From contig NZ_BAMZ01000022.1 in the NCBI RefSeq assembly GCF_000964225.1, positions 1 to 64,000 of the forward strand: 64,000 nt of DNA, read 5' to 3'. Positions 55,718-63,170 of this stretch are shown piece after piece (position 1 is the first letter of the stretch; each line of letters starts with the position of its first letter). The DNA comes from Acetobacter syzygii (lineage in GTDB: Bacteria; Pseudomonadota; Alphaproteobacteria; Acetobacterales; Acetobacteraceae). Below the pieces are notes generated by a model, which did not search any database, was not told the origin of the DNA, and was given only the letters and a program-made list of their open reading frames with translations. The position numbers were made by a program, and so were the translations under genes.

Positions 55718-56323
55718 TTAGTGCGGTGCCTTGTGGTCCGTGGGGGACGGAGAAGACAGGTCAATAACCGTTTGCGTGCGCACCATAGGGTCTACCGAAT
55801 GGAGCAGGGTGCTTACCCCCCATTCCCGCTGGTCAAACGTGGCATCACTTTGGATCTGGGTCAGAGTATTGCCTGTAAAGTGCATGGCAACATCAAAGGT
55901 CAGCGGGTGGGTCTGCCCACGCATGGTTAGCTGGCCGACCAGCAGAGTATGCGCCTTGCCCTGACGGATGGTGGGTTTGCACGTGCCCACAAAGTGCATG
56001 GTGGGGTGGCTGTCTCCGTCCAGCATGATCCCTGACAGCATGATGGTCTTGAGCACGGCAGAGCCGACATCCAGAGAGTCCACGGCCATGTTCAAATCAA
56101 CCGAGCAGCTTTGGTCTTCGGGGTCATATGTCAGAGTGCCCGCTACTTTTGCAAAACTGCCATCAATGTTGGTCACCGCTGTTTTGGCATACAGGCGCGC
56201 CTGCGTATTGGCAGGCCCCAGCACCACATGCTGTGGCGCTGCCTGCACCACCGTACCATACAGGCCAGCCCCCACCCATGCGGTGCATAAAAGCAGAACA
56301 GTTTTGGCAATACGCATGAACAT
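55718..56323 (-). CDS. YceI-family periplasmic protein
   Basis: A 201-residue exported YceI-like protein. Signal peptide about 1-25 (MFMRIAKTVLLLCTAW ... VQAAP), then the eight-stranded lipocalin-like domain with AKTAVTNIDGSFAKVAGTL near 45-63 and GQLTMRGQTHPLTFDV near 130-145. YceI proteins bind isoprenoid lipids in the periplasm, which may be relevant in a hopanoid-rich cell; that link is speculative. GGAGG lies 4 bases before ATG 56323 and 10 before ATG 56317, so either may be used. Confidence 0.85.
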   Translation of the reverse strand: MFMRIAKTVLLLCTAWVGAGLYGTVVQAAPQHVVLGPANTQARLYAKTAVTNIDGSFAKVAGTLTYDPEDQSCSVDLNMAVDSLDVGSAVLKTIMLSGIMLDGDSHPTMHFVGTCKPTIRQGKAHTLLVGQLTMRGQTHPLTFDVAMHFTGNTLTQIQSDATFDQREWGVSTLLHSVDPMVRTQTVIDLSSPSPTDHKAPH

Positions 56324-56583
56324 TCTTCCTCCCCAATCGCTGCCTCCCACCATATCGGGCGCAGCTTTGCCCGTGTTAACGGGTGGACATGCAAAAAGCT
56401 GCCATGGCTCACACGGCTGTGCAGAACATGGCCGCCGCACCAAATTGTATGGAGCCCTTTGTATGACAATCACGGTTCGTATTATACTATAACCCGCCAC
56501 TCTGGTATGGTTGGCGCCCCGTGTTTTGACCATCTCTGCCGTATCTTATTTTGTATATTGTTATCAAAGGGTTCTATTAAAAT

Positions 56584-57951
56584 ATGTCTCCCGAATTCAT
56601 CACCCTCTCTCCCCTGAACCAGATGAAGGAGACAATTAACAACACCCCGGTCCATATCCGCCACATTTTACGCACTGTGGTACAGGACTCCGGTGCCCAT
56701 TGCGTGGACCTGTTTTACAAGGCCCTGTTCCACCATGAACGCGCTGCCATTTTTTTGGAAAAGGAAACGGTAGAGGTCAAAATGCGGCCTCAGCTTCTTG
56801 CGTGGATTCAAAGCCTGTTTTCCACCGAGGCCGATCAGGCGGAAGCGCTGAGCGAACTCCAGTGCCGTGTTGGTGCAGTCCATGCCCGGCTGGAAATTCC
56901 AACCGACATTGTTGTCTATGGAATGTATATTATAAAGCAGGCACTCATTACTTCCATAAAATCCACAACATCCAATAAAGATGATATTATAGCCGCCATT
57001 GTTTACCTGCATAGTATGATGGATTTTGCCTTCAAGTTCATGATCAAGGCTTACGACATCAACTTCCGCAAAAAAGTTGAAAGTGACGAGGCATTCCGCC
57101 TTGTCTCCCTCGGCCACAATATTGCTTACGAAAAAGAAACACAGATCAGCACGTTCTCCAGCTGGAGCACGCAGGCCTTTTTTTGCCTGTGCAAAGGCCA
57201 TGCCGCAGACCTGCCGACCATTGCTGAATCCGAATTTGGCCTGTGGCTGACCCACAAGGGGATGAGCCTGTTCAAGGGAACGCATGAATCCATTGAAATC
57301 CAGAGCAAAACACTTGACCTGGACAACAAGATTACCGCCATTCGTAAAAGCGGGATTATTCCGGCGGAATTCCCCACAGAACTCCATAAAGCCATTACCA
57401 ACCTGACCTTCCTGCTCAGCCGCGTCTTCCGGCATCTGGAGGAAGTGGAAAACGGGCGTGATCCGTTAACCAAGGTCTTTAACCGCAGGTTCCTTGAAGT
57501 GGTGATCCAGAACGAGATCACCTTTGCCCTGACGCACGACAAACCCTTTAGCCTAGTTATTCTGGACATTGATTATTTTAAAAAGATCAACGACCGGCAT
57601 GGCCATCTGGTCGGGGATGAAGTGCTGTGCTTTGTAGCGGAAATCATTGCCTCCGTTGTGCGCGCCAATGACTTTATTTTCCGTTATGGTGGGGAGGAGT
57701 TCCTGATTGTGCTGACCGAAACCACAGCGGAAGAGGCGCTGGCCTGTGCGGAGCGTATTCGCCGGACACTGGCAGAACAATCGCTTACGCTCTCTTCCAA
57801 TGATCAGGTCAGTGTGACCATTTCTGGTGGTGTTGCCGCTTTTGAAGGGGAAACAAACAGCCGCCTGCTCATCCATCAGGCGGATGAGGCTCTGTACAAA
57901 GCCAAGAACAATGGCCGCAATCGCATTGTCAGCACACACGCGGTTCTTTGA
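56584..57951 (+). CDS. Globin-coupled diguanylate cyclase (DosC-like)
   Basis: A 455-residue protein with three parts: an N-terminal sensor globin (about 1-160) with proximal haem ligand H100 in RVGAVHARLEIPTDIVVYGM; a helical middle domain (about 170-285); and a GGDEF domain with active site GGEEF at 369-373. An RxxD inhibitory site (RAND, 360-363) lies the standard five residues upstream, so product feedback is expected. It should make cyclic di-GMP in response to oxygen, a central cue for obligate aerobes and pellicle formers. An HD-GYP gene follows after 330 bases. Confidence 0.92.
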   Translation: MSPEFITLSPLNQMKETINNTPVHIRHILRTVVQDSGAHCVDLFYKALFHHERAAIFLEKETVEVKMRPQLLAWIQSLFSTEADQAEALSELQCRVGAVHARLEIPTDIVVYGMYIIKQALITSIKSTTSNKDDIIAAIVYLHSMMDFAFKFMIKAYDINFRKKVESDEAFRLVSLGHNIAYEKETQISTFSSWSTQAFFCLCKGHAADLPTIAESEFGLWLTHKGMSLFKGTHESIEIQSKTLDLDNKITAIRKSGIIPAEFPTELHKAITNLTFLLSRVFRHLEEVENGRDPLTKVFNRRFLEVVIQNEITFALTHDKPFSLVILDIDYFKKINDRHGHLVGDEVLCFVAEIIASVVRANDFIFRYGGEEFLIVLTETTAEEALACAERIRRTLAEQSLTLSSNDQVSVTISGGVAAFEGETNSRLLIHQADEALYKAKNNGRNRIVSTHAVL

Positions 57952-58281
57952 ACAAACTGCCTAATATTACGAATAAATCAATAATGGGAGGGAACACTCC
58001 CACGCCATGCGGAATGGGCCGTTGCCGTTACAAAACTGTTTTACATCATGCCCAAACCTACTCAGCCCTTTGATATAAAACAATTTTAAGACCTTCCCTT
58101 ACCAAAGGTTTTTGTACGCTGGTCAGCAATACCTTTCTGGCATTGCAACAATTGCAGTGCAGCAAAGCCATGTTTTCTTGGTAATAAATTTTTTTCTGAG
58201 TTTACGCCAAATTTTATTGATTATAAAATAGACCAACAAAATCTGAATAAATCACTTCCACGCTCCAAGAGTACATTATGT
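57952..58281. other. 330-bp AT-rich region between diguanylate cyclase and HD-GYP genes
   Basis: No gene is seen. A small hairpin GGGAG/CTCCC lies at 57986-58001. A near-perfect palindrome GCATTGCAA-CAA-TTGCAGTGC (58140-58160, one mismatch) lies about 120 bases before the HD-GYP start and is a candidate operator. The last 130 bases are very AT-rich. Confidence 0.4.
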
Positions 58282-58950
58282 ATGCCTGACTGTACCACCG
58301 CCTCCATGTGGGATGCCGGAACGCTTCCCCCACCCTCACTCCCCCATAAGGATTTTATCAAGGGTGTGAGCAATATCCAGAACGGGCATGGTCGTCGCGT
58401 CGGGTTACTGGCTGCACGGATTAACCAGTTGGCAGAACTGGGGCTGGACCCGGACATTATTCAACTGGCCGGAGAACTCCACGATACAGGCAAGGTGCTG
58501 ACAGGGCGCGATATTCTGCACGCCCCCCGCGCCCTGACCCCGGAGGAAAGAAACGTCATTCGCAAGCACCCCCTGCTGGGGCTTGGTGTGCTGCAATGGT
58601 ACAAACACAGCTTCCCGCGCGAAGTCATGGATGCGGCCCTGCTCCACCATGAACGGTGGGACGGCACCGGCTACCCACTTGGCTTAAAAGGCCAACATAT
58701 TCCGCTATGGGTGCAGGTTGTCTCCATTGCGGATACAATTGATGCCTGCCTGTCCAAGCGGAACTACAAGCATTCCTGGACGCCCGAAGCCGTTGGAAAA
58801 ATTTTGCAGCAGGAAGCCGGGCGCGCATTCGAACCCAAACTGGCTCTTCTATGCGCAGACCATCTGGATGAACTGCTGAATGTATGGCTGGCAGACTACG
58901 CGTGGCAGAACGGTGGCAACGCACCCCCACCGGGAATGCACACAAACTAA
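58282..58950 (+). CDS. Compact HD-GYP domain protein (cyclic di-GMP phosphodiesterase type)
   Basis: A 222-residue stand-alone HD-GYP protein with no sensor domain. Metal ligands and motifs are intact: H36 region (NGHGRRVG), HDTGK at 67-71, HHERWDGTGYP at 122-132, and VVSIADTIDAC near 145-155. The usual HD-[IL]-GK is HDTGK here. HD-GYP proteins degrade cyclic di-GMP, so with the preceding cyclase it could form a synthesis/breakdown pair. The first 25 residues are low-complexity and unlike known input domains. Confidence 0.85.
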   Translation: MPDCTTASMWDAGTLPPPSLPHKDFIKGVSNIQNGHGRRVGLLAARINQLAELGLDPDIIQLAGELHDTGKVLTGRDILHAPRALTPEERNVIRKHPLLGLGVLQWYKHSFPREVMDAALLHHERWDGTGYPLGLKGQHIPLWVQVVSIADTIDACLSKRNYKHSWTPEAVGKILQQEAGRAFEPKLALLCADHLDELLNVWLADYAWQNGGNAPPPGMHTN

Positions 58951-58989
58951 CTAGGTACAGGTTGGCTGGGCTTTAACCCGGCCAAATAC

Positions 58990-59775
58990 TTAACTCATCT
59001 GCTCCACATCACGCACGGATGCGTCAGCCTGCCCTTTGACCCAATAGCCTGATGCCTTGACCCACTGGGCAGGCACAGCCCGCTCCACCAGCAGGTGGTG
59101 GCGCAACGCTTTGGCCACATGGGCCTCCGCCCCCACCCACACAAATGTCCCAACCGGTATGGGCTGTTGCGCCAGCGCGGCCAGAACAGCCTGCGCCTGA
59201 TCCGCCTGAGCCAGAGGGCGGTGCACCCAATGGGCATTATGCCGGGCATGGGTTGCAAAAACCTGCTCATCCGCGGGACCGGGTACAGCCACAAGAGTTG
59301 TAACCTGTGCGTGCGGGGGAAGAGCCTCCACCCTGCGTCCAATGGCGGGCAAGGCGGTTTCGTCCCCCACAAGGAGCCAATGGTCGATCTGCCCTGTTAT
59401 AATCTGGGAACCTTTTGGCCCGCCAATATCCAGCCTGTCCCCCACTCTGGCAGCACGCGCCCATGTCGCGGCGGGACCTCCGGAGTGGTTAACAAAATCC
59501 AGCACAAGCGTGCCTGCATCCGCATTATGGAACCGGGGTGTGTAATCCCTGCGCACCTCCCGCCCATCCGGCCCGGGAATGAAAATTTTGATATGATCAT
59601 CTGGCGAAACACTGGCAAAACCCGCCAGTTCCGGACCGCTCAGAGTGATACGGATCATATGCGGGCCAAGGTGCTCAACGGATGCCACACGCACGCTACG
59701 CCTGCGCAGTTCGTGGCGTATGCGCTCAACCGTTGGGGCATTGGGCCAGAGGAGCCCTTTCTCATCCTTTAGCAT
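58990..59775 (-). CDS. Siderophore-interacting FAD-linked ferric reductase (NfeF/YqjH-like)
   Basis: A 261-residue flavoprotein: N-terminal FAD-binding barrel with RDYTPR at 76-81, then a C-terminal NAD(P)H-binding SIP domain (WLLVGDETALPAIGR near 133-147; GTFVWVGAEAHVAKALR near 217-233). It reduces iron from ferric chelates inside the cell. A PadR regulator with a His/Gly-rich head lies 56 bases upstream on the same strand, the pairing seen in E. coli yqjI-yqjH (NfeR-NfeF), where nickel and iron control reductase expression. Confidence 0.88.
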   Translation of the reverse strand: MLKDEKGLLWPNAPTVERIRHELRRRSVRVASVEHLGPHMIRITLSGPELAGFASVSPDDHIKIFIPGPDGREVRRDYTPRFHNADAGTLVLDFVNHSGGPAATWARAARVGDRLDIGGPKGSQIITGQIDHWLLVGDETALPAIGRRVEALPPHAQVTTLVAVPGPADEQVFATHARHNAHWVHRPLAQADQAQAVLAALAQQPIPVGTFVWVGAEAHVAKALRHHLLVERAVPAQWVKASGYWVKGQADASVRDVEQMS

Positions 59776-59831
59776 TCTGCTCTGCTCCTTGGTATTTGTT
59801 GGAGCATCCGGGCCTTGTGCCCGAATGCTGC

Positions 59832-60425
59832 TTAAACCTGTTCAATTGCCCTTGCGGCATCGTCCAGCAGCGCGGCTATTTTTTCTTCCGTCTGCGGGTC
59901 CAACCCTCCGTTACGCAGCTTCAGGCGCAGGGCAGTCTTGAGGTTTTCCATCGCCCGCACCACGGGCACCGGTGCATTACGCCGCCCGCCCCGCTCCTGT
60001 GTGGGGGCACTTGCTGCGCGGGCCAGAATTTCGTCCAACCCGGCACGGTTGGCGGTCAGATAAGCCTGCCCTTCTGGTGTTATATGGTAGGTTTTGCGCC
60101 CGTCATTTTCCGTAGGGCGGATGTGGCCTGCCTCTTCCAGCCATGTCAGCGTGGGGTAAATCACACCGGGGCTGGGGGTGTAACTGCCTGCAAACTTATC
60201 CTCGATGGTTTTGATCAGTTCGTAACCATATGTTGGATTTTCGCCAATCAGGCTCAAAACCAGCAGGCGCATCTCCCCATAATCAAACAGACGATGCCGC
60301 CCGCCCCGTCGGCCACCGCCACCCCGGCCATGGTGGTGCCCACCCCGCCCCATACCCGGCAGACCTTCTGGAGCAAAAAACTGGTGGCGGTTACGACCGC
60401 CTGCGTGTTTGTTTCTATGTTTCAT
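59832..60425 (-). CDS. PadR-family metal-responsive regulator (NfeR/YqjI-like)
   Basis: A 197-residue PadR regulator. Residues 1-45 are a Gly/Arg/His-rich head (MGRGGHHHGRGGGGRRGG region), like the metal-binding extension of E. coli YqjI. The PadR winged helix follows (about 47-125: MRLLVLSLIGENPTYGYELIK; SPGVIYPTLTWLEEAGHI) and then a C-terminal dimerisation helix. Likely represses itself and the ferric reductase downstream. A perfect palindrome lies just ahead of its start (60441-60471). Confidence 0.88.
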   Translation of the reverse strand: MKHRNKHAGGRNRHQFFAPEGLPGMGRGGHHHGRGGGGRRGGRHRLFDYGEMRLLVLSLIGENPTYGYELIKTIEDKFAGSYTPSPGVIYPTLTWLEEAGHIRPTENDGRKTYHITPEGQAYLTANRAGLDEILARAASAPTQERGGRRNAPVPVVRAMENLKTALRLKLRNGGLDPQTEEKIAALLDDAARAIEQV

Positions 60426-60440
60426 AATTCCGATATAAGT

Positions 60441-60471
60441 CCCGATATATCGTAAGTCAAGATATATCGGG
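60441..60471. promoter_or_regulatory. Perfect 11-bp palindromic operator upstream of the PadR gene
   Basis: CCCGATATATC (60441-60451) and GATATATCGGG (60461-60471) are exact inverted repeats around 9 bases, 15 bases ahead of the PadR ATG. A third partial copy, CCGATATAAG, is at 60430-60439. PadR regulators bind such AT-centred palindromes, so autoregulation is likely. Confidence 0.75.
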
Positions 60472-60504
60472 ATATGTTTTTTAATCTACTCGCCATAGGG
60501 AGGA

Positions 60505-60534
60505 TTGACTTGGCCACAGCTCTCTTCGCATACT
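60505..60534 (+). promoter_or_regulatory. Promoter of the fluoride-riboswitch transcript
   Basis: TTGACT (60505-60510), an 18-base spacer and CATACT (60529-60534) predict a transcript start at about 60541, exactly at the first base of the riboswitch aptamer. Confidence 0.65.
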
Positions 60535-60537
60535 GAG

Positions 60538-60606
60538 GGTGGCAATGGACTCTGCCGGATTTTGGTAACCAAAATCGAACCGCCCTGTTGGCTGATGATT
60601 CCTACC
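60538..60606 (+). ncRNA. Fluoride riboswitch (crcB motif)
   Basis: The conserved crcB-motif elements appear in order: GGCAATGGACTCTGCC (60541-60556, pseudoknot strands GGCA and TGCC), AACCGCC (60578-60584), GGCTGATG (60590-60597) and CCTAC (60601-60605). Between the second pseudoknot strand and AACCGCC is an extra perfect hairpin, GATTTTGG-TAA-CCAAAATC (60558-60576). Fluoride riboswitches turn on fluoride exporters. The downstream genes, a stress protein and crcB, are the expected targets. GGACTC inside the aptamer is complementary to GAGTCC at 60632-60637, next to a GGAGG stretch, a possible switching partner. Confidence 0.88.
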
Positions 60607-60750
60607 CCGCAAACACTCATGCGCGAGGGAGGAGTCCGTCCAACGTTATGCGTCCAATGTGTAAACAGGCACAATGCAACACCCCCACAACACGTGGTAT
60701 GCCCCGGCTTGACCGTGCCGCCGCATACCCTGCTGGCCGGAGCCGCACCC

Positions 60751-61605
60751 ATGCGCATTCTTGCTGTTCTTGACCACCCACAGACTGCGGCCCTTACGCT
60801 GGATACAGCGCGGCAGTTAAGCCTGCGCACTGGCATTGCAGAAATTTATGCCATGCACCCCAAACTGGCGGTTGATCCGGACTTTCAAAGCCCGGATGAA
60901 GGGTTGCCAGACCCCGCGCAACAAGCACGGTTTGCCCATACAGTTGCAACCCGTGCCAAAGCCATACACCAGATTTTTGCAGACTGGGCAGCAACTCTCC
61001 CCACCACAGACCAGCCCCGCCTCCACTGGCTGGAACCTGCGGGAGATATACGAACCCTTGTTGCAAATGCCGCAGCCAAGGTGGACCTTGTCATCCTCCC
61101 GCGCCCGGGCACCACACCACCACACAGTACGGAACAGGCTTTTACCGGCGCTTTGTATGATGCACAGGCAACCGTACTGCTGCCACCCCTGCACCCGCAG
61201 GCTACTCTGGGCCAGCACCCTGTTGTTGCATGGCAGGATAACCCCTCCCTGACCCGTGCCCTACAGAGTGCGCTGCCCCTGCTCCGCACGGCCCGGCAGG
61301 TCACGGTGCTGATAGGGCAGAGCCAGTCCACCGTAATACCTGAACCCGCATGGGTAGCGGACCTGCGGGCCAGTGGTGTAGCGGTCAATGTGGACCGGTT
61401 TACGCTGGCAGACCAAAACGTGGGGGAACAGATTAGCGCCCACGCCCAACGCGCAGGCGCGGATCTGTTGATTATGGGAGCTTACGGGCGACCACAGTTT
61501 ATTGAATGGCTGCTTGATGGCCCAACCCATCATATGCTGCGCCACGGCATATGGCCGATCCTGACCCACCATGAACACAGCCCCCTAACTGGAGAACATG
61601 ACTGA
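60751..61605 (+). CDS. Universal stress protein under fluoride riboswitch control
   Basis: A 284-residue UspA-type protein: a degenerate first half (MRILAVLDHPQTAALTL start) and a second UspA half ending with the nucleotide-binding GAYGRPQFIEWLLDGPTHHML near 251-271. The real start is ATG 60751, since the open frame upstream runs through the riboswitch. It lies 2 bases before crcB, so both respond to fluoride. A 41-codon frame (60648-60773) overlaps its start and could be a leader, though nothing proves it. Role in fluoride stress unknown. Confidence 0.85.
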   Translation: MRILAVLDHPQTAALTLDTARQLSLRTGIAEIYAMHPKLAVDPDFQSPDEGLPDPAQQARFAHTVATRAKAIHQIFADWAATLPTTDQPRLHWLEPAGDIRTLVANAAAKVDLVILPRPGTTPPHSTEQAFTGALYDAQATVLLPPLHPQATLGQHPVVAWQDNPSLTRALQSALPLLRTARQVTVLIGQSQSTVIPEPAWVADLRASGVAVNVDRFTLADQNVGEQISAHAQRAGADLLIMGAYGRPQFIEWLLDGPTHHMLRHGIWPILTHHEHSPLTGEHD

Positions 61606-61607
61606 CC

Positions 61608-62021
61608 ATGCTTGCCAATATTACGCCATCTCTCCTTATTGGCCTTGCTGGTGCCGCGGGCACGCTACTGCGCTACTGGGTTGGACTGGCCACCCTGCGC
61701 TGGGGGCAAATGCTGCCCTGGGGTACTATTCTGATCAATGTTACAGGCTCTTTTGCCATTGCTTTTTTTGGCACCCTGACCGCAGCAGGTGGCCGCCTGC
61801 CCGTATCAGAAACCGGCAGACTGGTTTTTATGGTCGGATTATGCGGAGGATACACCACTTTTTCCTCCTTTAGCTTACAAACACTTGATCTTTTAAAAAA
61901 TGGCGCACCGGGGCGAGCCATGCTGAACATTGGCCTGTCTGTAGGGCTTTGTATGCTCAGCGTTACGGCGGGTTATCTGGCGGCACAGGCCATCAATACC
62001 GTTAATGGAGGCGAAAGCTAG
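61608..62021 (+). CDS. crcB: Fluoride exporter CrcB/Fluc
   Basis: A 137-residue, four-helix Fluc channel. The hallmarks are present: GAAGTLLRYWVGLAT near 14-28, the pore motif GTILINVTGSFAIAFF near 39-54 with the conserved Asn, and GLCGGYTTFSSFSLQTLDLL near 77-96 with the phenylalanine ladder. It works as a dual-topology dimer expelling fluoride. Follows the stress-protein gene by 2 bases and shares its riboswitch. Confidence 0.95.
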   Translation: MLANITPSLLIGLAGAAGTLLRYWVGLATLRWGQMLPWGTILINVTGSFAIAFFGTLTAAGGRLPVSETGRLVFMVGLCGGYTTFSSFSLQTLDLLKNGAPGRAMLNIGLSVGLCMLSVTAGYLAAQAINTVNGGES

Positions 62022-62154
62022 CTTCTGCACCTCTTGCATAGGGCACTCACCAACTTTCTGCGTAAAACGCGTAGCGTGAGCATGTCGTACTCACACAAGG
62101 GCATACCGTGCAGGGCAGAAAATTGCATTGTCCCATATTGCCCATACCAATCTG

Positions 62155-63093
62155 TTATGGCGCACTACTATGCTGGTTTTGGTCCAGCGCCCAGGGCGGG
62201 CGCTCAAAAGCTTTGGCCAGATAATCCAGCAGGGCCGTAACCCGCATAGGGCGGAGTGGGCTTGCTGGCGTAACAAGGTAGAGGGTAATGGAAGCCGCAC
62301 TCCACTGGGGCAAAATACGCTCCAGCCGTCCATCACGCAGGCCATCCCAGACCATAAATTCGGGGAACACCCCATACCCCAGACCAGCCTCCAGGCAGGG
62401 TAGAAAGGCCTCTGAATTATCAGCCCAGAACCGTGCACTCTGGGTAATGACACATTCTTTGCCTGTTGTTGCATGCGTAAGCCGGACCATGCCCGGCGCT
62501 GCCATGTTGGTATAAACAAAGCCTTTTTGCGCCTCCAGCTCCCGCGGGTGCGTGGGGCGACCGTGCTGGTCCAGCCATTGTGGCGATGCAACCAGAAGCA
62601 GCTTGAACGTGCACAGGCTCCGTGCCCGCAGGGATGAATCGGCCAGAGCGGCAATGCGCAACGCCACATCGTACCCATCGGCGACCAGATCGACCACGGC
62701 ATCGCTAAAATCTATGGACAGGTCTACATCCGGGTAACGCTGCATAAACTCCGGCAGTACAGGAGCCAGATGGCGGATGCCAAAGGTCATGGGAGCAGCC
62801 ACCCGCACCCGACCAGAAGGACGTTGCCGCCCGCCACGGGCCTCGGCCTCGGCGGCTTCAGCCTCAACCAGAATACGGTTGGCATGGCCAAGTAAATCGC
62901 GCCCAGTTTCCGTTAGCGACAGATGGCGGGAATTCCGGTGGAACAGCGCCACACCAAGAGCCTGCTCCAGCCGCCCAACAGCCTTGGAAACGGTGGGTTT
63001 GGAAAGCTGCACATCCTCCGCTGCCCGCGCGAAGGAACCAAACTCCGCCACTTTTGCAAAAATGGCCCATGCTTCCAAATCGGGTAGTCGCAT
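62155..63093 (-). CDS. LysR-family regulator
   Basis: A 312-residue LysR protein of the large CrgA-like subgroup. The HTH is at about 1-60 (LEAWAIFAKVAEFGSFARAA; LSKPTVSKAVGRLEQALG) and the effector domain begins near 90 (GRVRVAAPMTFGIRHLAPVL). It is downstream of and on the same strand as the epimerase-like gene, 77 bases away. No divergent partner lies inside the window, so the target is unknown. Confidence 0.85.
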   Translation of the reverse strand: MRLPDLEAWAIFAKVAEFGSFARAAEDVQLSKPTVSKAVGRLEQALGVALFHRNSRHLSLTETGRDLLGHANRILVEAEAAEAEARGGRQRPSGRVRVAAPMTFGIRHLAPVLPEFMQRYPDVDLSIDFSDAVVDLVADGYDVALRIAALADSSLRARSLCTFKLLLVASPQWLDQHGRPTHPRELEAQKGFVYTNMAAPGMVRLTHATTGKECVITQSARFWADNSEAFLPCLEAGLGYGVFPEFMVWDGLRDGRLERILPQWSAASITLYLVTPASPLRPMRVTALLDYLAKAFERPPWALDQNQHSSAP

Positions 63094-63170
63094 GTTTTTG
63101 GCCCCGCACTTACCTCAGATGCTGCTTTATACCCATAATCCCGGCATGGAGCCATGCCCAGCCACCAGAG

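Noticed and set aside
60505-60750. Upstream extension of the stress-protein frame by 82 codons
   Set aside because: The extension begins at a promoter -35 element and runs through the fluoride riboswitch; ATG 60751 gives the normal UspA start.
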